Positions 10,601-17,492 of a stretch of 17,492 bases of DNA are shown here, piece by piece. The stretch covers positions 4,119 through 21,610 of the forward strand of contig JAAAVE010000043.1 of NCBI GenBank assembly GCA_015679605.1, given 5' to 3'. The translations under genes were made by a program, and so were the position numbers. This DNA is from Podila epigama (lineage: Eukaryota; Mortierellomycota; Mortierellomycetes; Mortierellales; Mortierellaceae). The notes beneath the pieces were generated by a model. The model was not told where the DNA came from. It was given only the letters and a program-made list of their open reading frames with translations, and made no database searches. The stretch's first letter is position 1. Each line of letters starts with the position of its first letter.

Positions 10601-13315
10601 CAGTGTCTCTTTCTCCTCCTTTGAAGTTGGGCCAAGTCTCCCTGTTGGTGTGGCATCCAGGTTCGACTTTTCTCCTGCTGGTCTTGCTGGGGGAGCCGGA
10701 CTGTCGATAGCATCGAGTGTATAGTAGTCGAAGCACTTGATACCCTCCTGGAAGAGTCGCGTGAAGATTTCTGCTTGCTCTTGCACAAAATCGCGCGATG
10801 TCGGGTTGGGAACTCCTCCCACCACAGGTTCATTCAAGTTTTTGAGATTGATCAAGATCGTCTTGAGCCCCGCCACCAAGTTTTTGAAAAGGAATCTACC
10901 ATCTACATAAGTTCAGGCGTGAAGGGTGTTAATAAAAAGAAAGACTCGAAATAGGAAGAGTTTTGCACATAAACACAAAAAGGCAGGATATTGCAGACTA
11001 TAAACTTGCGCAAATGTTACCTTTAGCAGGATCAACTTGTACATCGGTCGAGCTGGGAGATGTGTGGATCGAGCGCGCCTTCTCAAAGTCAAAGTCGTCA
11101 TCGGCAGAGCCGTCGTCGTTCTTTCGGCGTTCTGCTTGCTTCAAGATTCCAGGGAAAGCAAGGTTGAGGGCAGCAAATTTGTTGGTGAACGTGTCCAGGA
11201 TTTTGATAAGAAGAATTTTGCCTATTTTTTAGGAATAGAGAAGAGTAATTCAGCGTTTGAACTATCCGAGCCCTTTTGAAAATAAAACGAGTTGCTATTG
11301 TGCATCATTACCTTCACCATGGGGTATACGCACAATACAGTCGACCAAGTTCAACAGTAGCTTTGCGCACATCGTCTGGATACTAGATGCCAAGCTCGGA
11401 TCGTGTAGATTTCGCGAGTAGATGTAGACGGTCTTTGCCAATTGGGCTGGCGTCAACTCTGCTCGTACATGGTGTACAAGGTCCGCCAACATGCTATATG
11501 CTAATGGTCGTAGAGTCTCATGGGACGTAACTCCTGTGCCTACTAGGACCTTTTCGTTGAGCAAAATGTCGATTTTGGGTACAAATGCTTGTCGAAAGTC
11601 GATAGAAAGGATGTGTCGTGTAGCTACAAGGAGTTCCTGATAGTATGGAATTGAAAGGTAGGAAGGTTAGCCACAGAATCTCCCAAAGCATCTCTCGATT
11701 CAGTAGATTGACGATCCCCACCTTTCTCGTAGCCGCAGCCTCGGGCGGACAGTCGCGGAGTAGACGGATTACAAAATCTGGGATGGCGCTTTGATGTGGC
11801 CGCAGCACATTAGCCGACCCACGCAAAATGTATGCTAAAAATGACATTGTCTAGTAGCACGTGTTACAATAAAGGAAAAGAAATCATCAGCACATATTCA
11901 TTATGTTCATGAAAAACGCAGATGACGTTCGGACAACAAGCCTCACCTTGACTTGAGCTACAATAAACTCTGTATACACAGTTCTGTTGCGGATCGCAGG
12001 GCTGACACCAACAAAGACTTCACCGTGTGCGCTTGCTATCCTTTGAGCCTCCGCTTGCTGGCTGGCCTGCAATCCCAGAGTCTATCACCACATGCATTAC
12101 ACAATCCACATCACGAATTTGAAAGATGAGAACAAACGTTTAGAACATGGCTATTGTTTTATCATCTGGTAAACATTCAATCAATGTGAACAAAGTATTT
12201 GATACCTGTATGATGAGCGGAACAAATGTTGCAATATTCGGATTGACAAACTGCCGATGTGTTTGGAAGAGGAGAACAACAATGATGGGGCACTCGGTCA
12301 GAACCTTGAAGCTGAACAAGCTTTTGGCAAGAATTTTTGAAGGTTGATCTGCCAACTCCGAGGCTGGTGACACTGGTCTGGGCGAAGTAAATGCAGAAGG
12401 ACCACCAGGCTGGAAAGACGCGAGAATAAAGAATAGGAAGAATGGTCAGGAAGAATAGTCAAGCAGAATAGTCGGGATGGTATTTCACGTAGGCAATAAA
12501 GAAACCCCTCGGCTAAAAACTTACAGTGGCTCCTGAAGGTGTTCCAGGATTATCAAACTGATCCTTCACTGTCTGCTCCATGTTCCTGTAAATTTCTTGG
12601 ACAATATCGATGAAAGGCTGGACTTGACTCTCCAAGATTTGTTTGTATGAACGATGAAGATCGATGATAGTCTTCAGACAAGTCACTGCGTTGTCCTCGT
12701 TTTCGACGCGCAAAAGATGCATTAATAGCTTCAACAGTTCAGGGGCATATGCACGGAATGAGTCGTTGTGTGGAAATCGATGCAGTATCTCGAGAATTGT
12801 ACTCCTCAGTTTCTAAAGGTGTTCATGGCCAACAACAAGCAAGGAAGAGAGGTAAGTCATTGCAAATAGTGAGTTGCAAAACTTGGCCCAGCACAATGCA
12901 CCATACCTGTTCAGGGGCGTTGCTTGCAAAGACTGGTTGGCCGTTCATTAGTATGTCGGTGAAAACAGGCATGAGGATGGACAAAAACCGGGTGTACTCG
13001 ACAGACTGAAATATCTCTACTGAGTCCCTTAGCTCCGAGGCAATCTTGACCTTCAGCTTAATATCTGAAATTGTTCGACGTGGGGAAAAGGTGAGGAGAT
13101 CGAATACCCATTAGTCTTCAATGATATGCATCAAAGTTGTGGCGGGAAAAAATGCAAGGGACTGTCACTGACAAAAATGATCGTAGGGCAATCATGAGCA
13201 AGAAAAACTGCCGTGCGATCTGGAAATAAGAACAGATATCAAGCTACTGACCTAGTGCGGGGTCAGACAGACGGGTCGCAAAGACCTCGCAGTTGACCAC
13301 AGCTGGGACAACCAT
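103..13315 (-). CDS. TRA1: Tra1/TRRAP-like PIKK-family pseudokinase, scaffold of SAGA and NuA4
   Basis: Tra1 is the non-catalytic giant subunit shared by SAGA and NuA4 that binds transcription activators in the nucleus. Reading the minus strand I join 12 exons: 13315-13252, 13064-12907, 12812-12525, 12409-12206, 12081-11947, 11850-11722, 11636-11312, 11221-11021, 10902-3056, 2929-1769, 1643-1132 and 1015-103. They total 11,937 nt (3,978 residues), with GT..AG introns and consistent phases. The ATG at 13315 lies in a strong ACCATGG context and is followed at once by a Tra1-like N-terminus ([17 protein letters not shown]). Order: HEAT-type helical repeats to about residue 2,450; FAT to about 3,130; Gln-rich insertion 3,137-3,447; linker from RKPWEHVDD; pseudokinase about 3,600-3,930; FATC to the C-terminus. 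Family lengths are about 3,700-3,900, so the excess is mainly the insertion. The identification rests on recognised family motifs. Individual splice sites are inferred. Confidence 0.95.
1016..3055 (-). other. Three introns in the 3' part of TRA1, around the Gln-rich exon
   Basis: Introns at 3055-2930 (126 nt, donor GTAATG, acceptor TAG), 1768-1644 (125 nt, GTAAAG, TAG) and 1131-1016 (116 nt, GTAAAG, TAG) separate the giant exon, the 1,161-nt Gln-rich exon, a 512-nt exon and the terminal 913-nt exon. The span given also covers the coding exons 1769-2929 and 1132-1643. The 126-nt intron is a multiple of three but contains an in-frame stop. Joins restore the conserved strings [22 protein letters not shown] and [17 protein letters not shown]. 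Confidence 0.85.
1940..2872 (-). repeat. Low-complexity Gln/Ala-rich insertion inside TRA1
   Basis: This stretch encodes about 310 residues (Tra1 positions about 3,137-3,447) of low-complexity sequence between the FAT end ([14 protein letters not shown]) and the conserved RKPWEHVDD linker. It has four parts in protein order. A poly-Gln block lies at 2872-2747. A Ser/Thr/Pro/Ala-rich spacer lies at about 2746-2510. A second Gln block with TQQ/AQQ triplets lies at about 2506-2237. An Ala-Gln dipeptide block with occasional Val and His runs from about 2236 to 2001, followed by a short Gly/Ala/Pro tail. Codons alternate CAA and CAG, so it is not a pure trinucleotide repeat. It is probably disordered and could act as a flexible or activator-like segment; the function is not shown. 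Confidence 0.9.
10903..13251 (-). other. Cluster of eight short introns in the 5' part of TRA1
   Basis: Inferred introns, in transcript order: 13251-13065 (187 nt, donor GTCAGT), 12906-12813 (94, GTATGG), 12524-12410 (115, GTAAGT), 12205-12082 (124, GTATCA), 11946-11851 (96, GTGAGG), 11721-11637 (85, GTGGGG, with a CTAAC branch-like site), 11311-11222 (90, GTAATG) and 11020-10903 (118, GTAACA). All acceptors are CAG or TAG. Each junction keeps the Tra1 reading frame, and joined residues match conserved Tra1 segments, for example AQVK/TMSFLAY and ATRK/ELLVA. The acceptor of exon 5 has an in-frame alternative at 12066, which would drop five residues (TLGLQ). Confidence 0.85.
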
Positions 13316-14165
13316 GGTAAAAAGTATGTATGATTACTCGAGTACAAAAAGTGACTTGTTGGGTGGAGCGAGTTGATATTTTAACTGATCGGATGGAATA
13401 TTTATGTCGTAGATAAAAGTCCTGGCGTGTTTGAGTTCTGTTGGAACGAGTGTAAGAAGTTGACAGTAATTTCTGCCTGGATGGCGAAACAAGAAAGGGC
13501 ACAAAATTCTTATTTAAACTGGAAGACAGGAGAATAAAATACACTTGAGCCGTTGCCGAAGGCTCGAAGAAAGCTGGATTAGGGCAAGGGCGAGATGTGA
13601 GTTGTTGTGAAAAAGTTGAACATGTCAAACTGATAAGTAGGATGACAAGAGATGAAACTTCCTGCGGTCACTCTATAAAATTGAAAGTCCTGAAGTGAAG
13701 GGAAGACAAGAGAAGAAAAGAAACGAAGAAATGGAAGTAACAGAATGTGAATGAGGACGGAGGAGAATGGAGTGTTGTGTGATGTTGGTCGTCGAGTCGT
13801 GGATAGAATAAGAAAAAAGGCAGGAACCAAAACCAGCGCAAGTAAAAAAAGTATGGAGAAAAAAAAAAATGTGGGTGAGTGAAAAAAAACAGAGTCTCAC
13901 GAAATCGTTTGATGTCACGTGCCTGCATTTTTAAGCCACCAGTCGCGTCCTCTGTGAACAGGAAACCATAGAAAAATTTTAAAAAAAAAATGTATTATAC
14001 TCCCATACCCCACCCTTGAAAGTGAATCTCATGTGAGGGAAAAGAAGCGAGCATGGAAGTCACTATAATCTTGTTAATTATATTGCTTTAAGTTATATCT
14101 ATTTCTTTCTTATATCTGTCGTTTTTTATTATTAAGAACATGAAACGGGGCCGTACTAGACACCT
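13316..14165. promoter_or_regulatory. Intergenic region upstream of TRA1, pyrimidine-rich on the coding strand
   Basis: No credible gene lies here. Open frames on the minus strand at about 13570-13930 are Phe/Ser/Leu-rich readings of a low-complexity tract. From about 13683 to 13890 the plus strand is purine-dominated (GAAG, GAGA, AAAG runs), so the TRA1 coding strand is CT-rich. Such tracts are common in fungal promoters and leaders. A TATA-like element (TAAATATT on the minus strand, about 13397-13406) sits roughly 85-95 nt before the TRA1 ATG. The palindrome CACGTG (E-box, possible bHLH site) is at 13916-13921. AT-rich DNA at about 14060-14135 belongs to the 3' flank of the next gene. Confidence 0.45.
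14125..14130 (-). terminator. Canonical polyadenylation signal AATAAA of the secreted-protein gene
   Basis: AATAAA on the minus strand lies 36 nt downstream of the stop codon of the 14166-14582 gene, in AT-rich DNA. Distance and orientation fit cleavage and polyadenylation of that transcript. Confidence 0.55.
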
Positions 14166-14582
14166 CTAGAATTCAAATGAAAAGCCCTTGCTAATAAAGC
14201 TCAACTCTCCATTGTTGCAAACCTTGCACTGGCGATCCTTGGGCCAATAGTCGCAGCTAGGATTCTGTCCCATGTTGACGTCCTTTGACGTGTGGGCATA
14301 GTAGAACGTGAACGAGTGTTCGTTGTTGCAGCTTGTAGAAAGAGCCTTGACGCAGAAGACAGCATCGTTGGAGCAATATCTAATCTTGCTGTTGGCAACC
14401 GTGTGGCCATCGACCTCTCCTTGGTACGATCCGATTTGAACCTTCACCCTGAATCTCTCCTGAGGAAGCCCACCAATGGTGTTGCTGTAATCGTAGTACT
14501 TGACATAAACAGCGACAGCCTGGACCAAAGCAGAGCTCAGAAGTGCAACAAGGAGCAAGAGGGTAGAAGCAAAGCGGGCCAT
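14166..14582 (-). CDS. Small secreted cysteine-containing protein, family not recognised
   Basis: A single-exon frame of 138 residues. The N-terminus is a typical signal peptide: a basic start (MARF), a Leu/Val/Ala-rich core and a likely cleavage after Ala22 (LVQA/VAVYV), leaving about 116 mature residues. The mature part has six cysteines (residues 70, 77, 85, 110, 119 and 122), enough for three disulfides, plus several Tyr/Phe-rich strand-like segments. There is no KDEL-type retention signal, second membrane helix or GPI-type tail. A TATA-like TTATATGA lies about 65-75 nt upstream on the minus strand, and an AATAAA follows the stop. I do not recognise the family. The size and cysteine content resemble small extracellular fungal proteins, but any role in host interaction or defence would be a guess. 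Confidence 0.75.
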   Translation of the reverse strand: MARFASTLLLLVALLSSALVQAVAVYVKYYDYSNTIGGLPQERFRVKVQIGSYQGEVDGHTVANSKIRYCSNDAVFCVKALSTSCNNEHSFTFYYAHTSKDVNMGQNPSCDYWPKDRQCKVCNNGELSFISKGFSFEF

Positions 14583-15250
14583 CCTAGTAAAATGTCATAT
14601 GAAATATGGATATTATGTGCTCTATTGTATTTGAGAGTGTCCATCATATAATGCATAGAAGACGTGGCAAGGAAAGAGAACTTGCGTGATGTGCAAATGA
14701 TACTGGGAAGGGGACTCTTTTGGTATGAGGTGGCGGGCTTGTGAGATGACTTGTTTTGTTCTGAACATGAAAAAGGAGAGGGGATTTTATACGATGAGAA
14801 TGCCTGACATGACCGGGATGTTCTCCGAGAAATATCCAGGCTGGTATCCCTTTGATCGTACCATGCTAACGTTTTTGGAAATGTACAACGGTCAACTAAC
14901 TATCGGACTATTGTGGGTTAACAACAGGGTTGGACTGTATCACTGATTGTCAATGTGGTTTTCTTCTTTTTTTTTCCTATGTCGCTGTAATGGGGTTTCT
15001 TCTCCTAACGCTGACCTTTGCACATTTGTCTACACTTTCGGCACAAGATCCCGGGATTGGCAAGGGCTCCATGTTTTCTTGCAGGCGCTAGTGGAAAGAT
15101 TTTGACTTCAGAGTGTGCATTGACGGTTTTTACGGTTTACCAATGTATGGTTTGATATTTTTTCTAGTGATAGTATCTTTTTTGATACACACACTATTCA
15201 GTGGACACAAGAGATGGGCGTAGGATTATGAGAATTGGAAGTCGTTGCTG

Positions 15251-15274
15251 TCTCTCCCTCTCTCTCTCTCTCTC
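15251..15274. repeat. CT dinucleotide microsatellite
   Basis: A run of TC/CT units, interrupted once by CCC, with 17 nt of perfect alternation at 15258-15274. It lies in the divergent intergenic region. Confidence 0.9.
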
Positions 15275-15375
15275 ATTTTTTTATCGTTGCCTCATTGAAA
15301 CAGGATACATACAAGAAAACAACATGGAAAATAATAGACCTTGTGGAAGGGCGATGCACCAAACATTTTTTTTTC

Positions 15376-15396
15376 TGTGTGTGTGTGTGTGTGTGT
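15376..15396. repeat. TG dinucleotide microsatellite
   Basis: A perfect 21-nt TG repeat, preceded by a T9 run at 15366-15374. Alternating purine-pyrimidine DNA of this kind is length-variable. No function is evident. Confidence 0.9.
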
Positions 15397-15780
15397 ACGA
15401 TTAACCGAACAGCAACGTGCAGTTTGGTCTTTTGCCCCCAGCAATAGCTCCAATGAAGTTTGGCAGGGTAAGAGTGTGCACATCGCTTTTTTTATTCTTG
15501 TCTCTCGCGTTTTAACTTTGAATCTCATAAAAATATCATGTCCACCATGAATAGAGAGGGTCATCTTGGAGATGTGTAAGGCTATTAAAGACCGAAGCAC
15601 AGATGACAAAAAGTTCAAAAAAGCACGATGGCGCCGACCATCATATTATGCGAAAGGGAACAAGATTCCCATGCCCAAGCCAGCGGATAAAAGTCAAGGA
15701 AATAGAATATTGAAGAATCAAAATAAAAGATCTCAACAGCGTTGTTTTTGGGGCTACACAGAAAGAACGTTTTCAAAAAG

Positions 15781-16497
15781 ATGCGTCCAGAAACCAAATA
15801 TCAAAAACGCATAAATGGGCCGGGAATGGATCCACAGACAAAGCTGCAAAATGACATGATGGAGGCATTTAAAGAAGTGATTGCACCGCTATTGACTGAA
15901 GAGCAAAGGGCGGTAATCAAACAAGTGGAAGATCCCCGACTGCTGCCAGGAACTCGGCAGAGAAGTCGATCATAACTCTCACGAACCAGCTGAACCAACG
16001 GGCCAAGTAGGTCCCACTCCCTCACTTCAAAAAAAAAAAAAAAAAAGCAAGTGGAAGAGCGTGTTGGCAAGAAGGCCGAGATCAAGTTTATTGGACTCGA
16101 CCGATATGGACATCTCGTTGACCCCGACACGCTCGTGTACCTTAAGAAGGAGCTTGACGAGCTTGAGAAGCAGATATCGTCAGAGGAAGCTTCGAGTGAA
16201 GGGGAAAAGGATGAAGGCAAGGCTGCAGGTCGACAAGAAGATTTAACTATGGATCAGATCTTGCAACTAGCGGAGGAAGTATACAAGACTGCAAAGGCGT
16301 CCTTGAAGGACAGCGAAAGTGTTGAACGCAATGCAGACAAAGCAGGCGCAGGAGCTGAAGCGGGCACAACTAGAAAAGCAACAAACGAAGGAGATGTGGG
16401 CAAATTGAATCTTGGATCATTGTTGGAGGAACTCTTTGCCGAAGCTGATTCCGAGGACAGGAAGATAAAGCAAAAGAAGAAGATGGCATCAAAATAG
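15781..16497 (+). CDS. Uncharacterised charged protein, interrupted by an intron-like insert
   Basis: Best model: exon 1 at 15781-15924, intron 15925-16047 (GTGGAA..AG) and exon 2 at 16048-16497, giving 197 residues with a TAG stop. The ATG at 15781 has A at -3. An in-frame ATG at 15826 has an equally good context. The central part looks like a folded, conserved module: an acidic-amphipathic helix (MMEAFKEVIAPLLTEEQ), then a segment centred on IKFIGLDRYGHLVDPDT, then a helix YLKKELDELEKQ. The C-terminal half is Glu/Lys/Ala-rich, probably partly helical and disordered, with a basic tail (KQKKKMASK) that could act in nuclear targeting. There is no signal peptide or membrane segment. I do not recognise the family. 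An alternative donor GTAATC at 15913 also keeps frame and would delete four residues (VIKQ). If the insert is not spliced, the protein stops at TAA 15973-15975. Confidence 0.6.
15922..15932. repeat. Left copy of the 11-bp direct repeat (possible target-site duplication)
   Basis: CAAGTGGAAGA, identical to 16048-16058 and 126 bp away. It is preceded by AAA, so with its A-rich left end it resembles duplications made by LINE-type endonucleases. It contains the GT used as donor in the preferred gene model. Confidence 0.7.
15933..16047 (+). mobile_element. Putative poly(A)-tailed retroposed insert acting as an intron
   Basis: About 115 bp lie between two copies of CAAGTGGAAGA. The insert ends in A18 (16029-16046) and one G, directly before the right-hand repeat. 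This arrangement (body, poly(A), target-site duplication) is the usual mark of reverse-transcriptase-mediated insertion. Insert plus one repeat is 126 bp, a multiple of three. Deleting it exactly gives the uninterrupted reading AVIKQVEERVGKKAEIKF. The insert carries an in-frame TAA, so it must be spliced or it breaks the gene. GT in the left repeat and AG after the A tract provide splice sites. The source RNA is unknown, and I see no tRNA-like A/B boxes. Alternatives are an old intron that resembles this by chance, or a tandem duplication. Confidence 0.45.
16048..16058. repeat. Right copy of the 11-bp direct repeat (possible target-site duplication)
   Basis: CAAGTGGAAGA directly after A18-G. 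It begins exon 2 in the preferred model and encodes QVE plus the first two bases of the next Glu codon. Confidence 0.7.
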
Positions 16498-16982
16498 TAG
16501 TGTTCTCGTCCAAGTTTGCTCAAAAGATACAGGATTTGTCTTGGTTGATAGTTAAAACTCGCTTTTTTTTTTTTTTTTATGTCGTTCATACTCTCGAGTC
16601 AGCTTTTGCATGGCTCTGTGCGAAAATGCACTAGGTGAGATAGCATCTTCTGTACCACGAATACGTCCTCAGCATACACGGCATCGGTACAGGTTATGCC
16701 CAACCAACCGCATGCATGTTCGTACCTGTCACTCATCCGTGCATCCAAAGGAATGAGAGCCCTTTTCTTCAGCTTGCATGTGCCTGTCGTTCTGGGCCAT
16801 CGTATTTTAAGCCCTAAAAATACTTTGTTCGTTGTTGCCTTAGCCACCTCACTCGCCATTCTCTCTTCACCTCTGATCTCCAGCTTGACACACCTTTGTT
16901 CTCCTGTTCTGCACACCTTCACACACCTTCACACACACCTTCACACACCTTCACAAAGTCAAAGACAAGGACAAAGACAAAG
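16498..16982. promoter_or_regulatory. Intergenic region and CA-rich 5' leader of the esterase gene
   Basis: No gene is supported; the 107-residue minus-strand frame at 16599-16922 has no recognisable motif. A T16 run lies at 16563-16578, shortly after the preceding stop. No AATAAA is seen after that stop. A weak TATA-like TATTTTAA lies at about 16803-16810, about 175 nt before the esterase ATG. The last 70 nt are a C/A-rich, nearly G-free repeat followed by a GACAAAG-type repeat, an unstructured leader typical of well-expressed fungal genes. Confidence 0.45.
16912..16953 (+). repeat. Tandem CACACCTTCA repeat in the 5' leader
   Basis: Four head-to-tail units: 16912-16921, 16922-16931, a 12-nt variant with one extra CA at 16932-16943, and 16944-16953. 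It lies directly upstream of the esterase start, so copy number would change leader length but not the protein. Confidence 0.85.
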
Positions 16983-17492
16983 ATGAAGTCCATGCTGTTC
17001 TCACTTGTTGCTATGGCCACTGCGTTCAGTGTGGTGTCTACTGCCCCTGTAGCCAATAACAAGAATGATCACTGCATCCGCCATGCGAATATTGACCAAC
17101 TCACCGTTTTTGGCGATTCTTACAGCGATATTGGCAACGTCTTTCGACTCTCCAACCAAACCTGGCCTCTCCCCAAGACCTTTTACAAGGGGCGATTCTC
17201 TGACGGACCCGTTTGGTCTGAATACGTATGTTTTATAGAAGTTTATATTTCTGTACCTTGGTTCCCGTTCGATTGGATATAGATGTACCTTGGACAGTTT
17301 CCAACATAGTGACTAAAGTGCTGAAGCAACAACAACAAAGCAATAATACCATTGACAAATGCATGCCTGCGTGCATGCGCTTACTTTCATAAAACATAGA
17401 TCGCAAGAGACAGAAAGTACAAGCTGCACAACTATGCCTATGGTGCTGCTACCAGTGACTCCACAACTGTCCAGGGCTACTCGTAAGGTTTT
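16983..17492 (+). CDS. Secreted GDSL/SGNH-family esterase or lipase, 5' part only
   Basis: Exon 1 (16983-17225, 81 residues) and exon 2 (17400-17482) are joined over a 174-nt intron (GTATGT..TAG). A second donor, GTAAGG at 17483, shows that the gene continues beyond the window. Residues 1 to about 21 form a signal peptide (MKSMLFSLVAMATAFSVVSTA). Block I of the GDSL family follows as LTVFGDSYSDIGN, with Ser46 as predicted nucleophile. RFSDGPVWSEY and, across the intron, NYAYGAATSDSTTVQGYS match the usual next conserved segments. The blocks holding the oxyanion Asn and the catalytic Asp-His pair lie outside the window. Relatives hydrolyse acyl or acetyl esters, including plant cell-wall acetyl groups (CE16-like). 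Substrate cannot be told from this fragment. Confidence 0.88.

Larger units (their letters stand above)
14583..15780. promoter_or_regulatory. Divergent intergenic region with microsatellites; no convincing gene
   Basis: About 1.2 kb separates the start of the secreted-protein gene (minus) from the start of the plus-strand gene. Short open frames on both strands, such as 14725-14946, have no recognisable motifs and are taken as chance. The region contains a CT tract, a T9 run and a GT tract, listed separately. Sequence just before 14582 reads TTTTACTAGG on the minus strand. This acceptor-like string means a 5' UTR intron in the secreted-protein gene cannot be excluded. Confidence 0.4.

Noticed and set aside
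13570-13930. Overlapping minus-strand open frames (81-86 residues) upstream of TRA1
   Set aside because: They are Phe/Ser/Leu-rich readings of one CT-rich tract in more than one frame, with no domain features.
14725-14946. 73-residue plus-strand open frame
   Set aside because: No recognisable motif, no homologue known to me, and no support from neighbouring exons or signals. Probably chance.
15292-15618. 108-residue minus-strand open frame
   Set aside because: It includes a His-Thr ladder that is only the TG microsatellite read through. No real protein features.
15933-16007. A coding exon in the second frame (ending LTNQLNQRAK) joined by the 41-nt intron 16007-16047 to the downstream exon
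   Set aside because: The junction leaves two bases (AA) and puts the next exon in the wrong frame. It would also need a frameshift upstream, since that frame has stops at 15852, 15870 and 15897.
16563-16578. T16 run as the poly(A) tail of a minus-strand retroposon
   Set aside because: No direct repeat was found on both sides of a plausible insert. A simple homopolymer in a 3' flank is the easier reading.
16599-16922. 107-residue minus-strand open frame overlapping the esterase promoter
   Set aside because: It covers the repeat-rich leader and promoter of the plus-strand gene and shows no coding motif.
17361-17378. Two GCATGC palindromes in the esterase intron as a possible regulatory hairpin
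   Set aside because: Six-base palindromes this short occur easily by chance, and nothing else supports a function.
1-17492. tRNA, rRNA or CRISPR features
   Set aside because: No cloverleaf with A/B boxes, no rRNA-like stretch and no regularly spaced repeats were seen on either strand by eye.

Overview
The window looks like nuclear DNA from a filamentous fungus. Genes carry short GT..AG spliceosomal introns (about 85-190 nt), intergenic regions are compact, and 5' leaders are CT- or CA-rich. The long glutamine-rich stretch, the intron density and the style of the conserved proteins suggest an early-diverging lineage (Mucoromycota/Mortierellomycota-like). That placement is an inference and was not tested by any search.

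Positions 103-13315 (minus strand) hold one giant gene, TRA1, the fungal counterpart of human TRRAP. It is the PIKK-family pseudokinase that serves as activator-binding scaffold of the SAGA and NuA4 histone acetyltransferase complexes. I could join 12 exons by hand into one uninterrupted 3,978-residue reading frame. Most of it sits in a single 7,847-nt exon. A glutamine/alanine-rich insertion of about 310 residues lies between the FAT domain and the pseudokinase domain.

Positions 13316-14165 are intergenic, with a strongly pyrimidine-rich stretch on the TRA1 coding strand. Positions 14166-14582 (minus) encode a 138-residue small secreted protein with six cysteines. Positions 14583-15780 are a non-coding divergent region with CT and GT microsatellites. 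Positions 15781-16497 (plus) encode an unrecognised, charged protein of about 197 residues.

That last gene is interrupted by the most interesting object in the window. A 126-bp interval (15922-16047) looks like a poly(A)-tailed retroposed insert flanked by an 11-bp direct repeat. The insert contains a stop. Removing it exactly gives a smooth coding sequence, and a GT in the left repeat plus the AG after the A tract would let it be spliced in frame. It therefore resembles a recently gained intron (introner-like).

Positions 16983-17492 (plus) hold the first two exons of a secreted GDSL/SGNH-family esterase that runs off the right edge. The genes share no obvious pathway. TRA1 is chromatin machinery, two neighbours are secreted proteins and one is unassigned. 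I found no RNA genes, CRISPR arrays or intact transposons.
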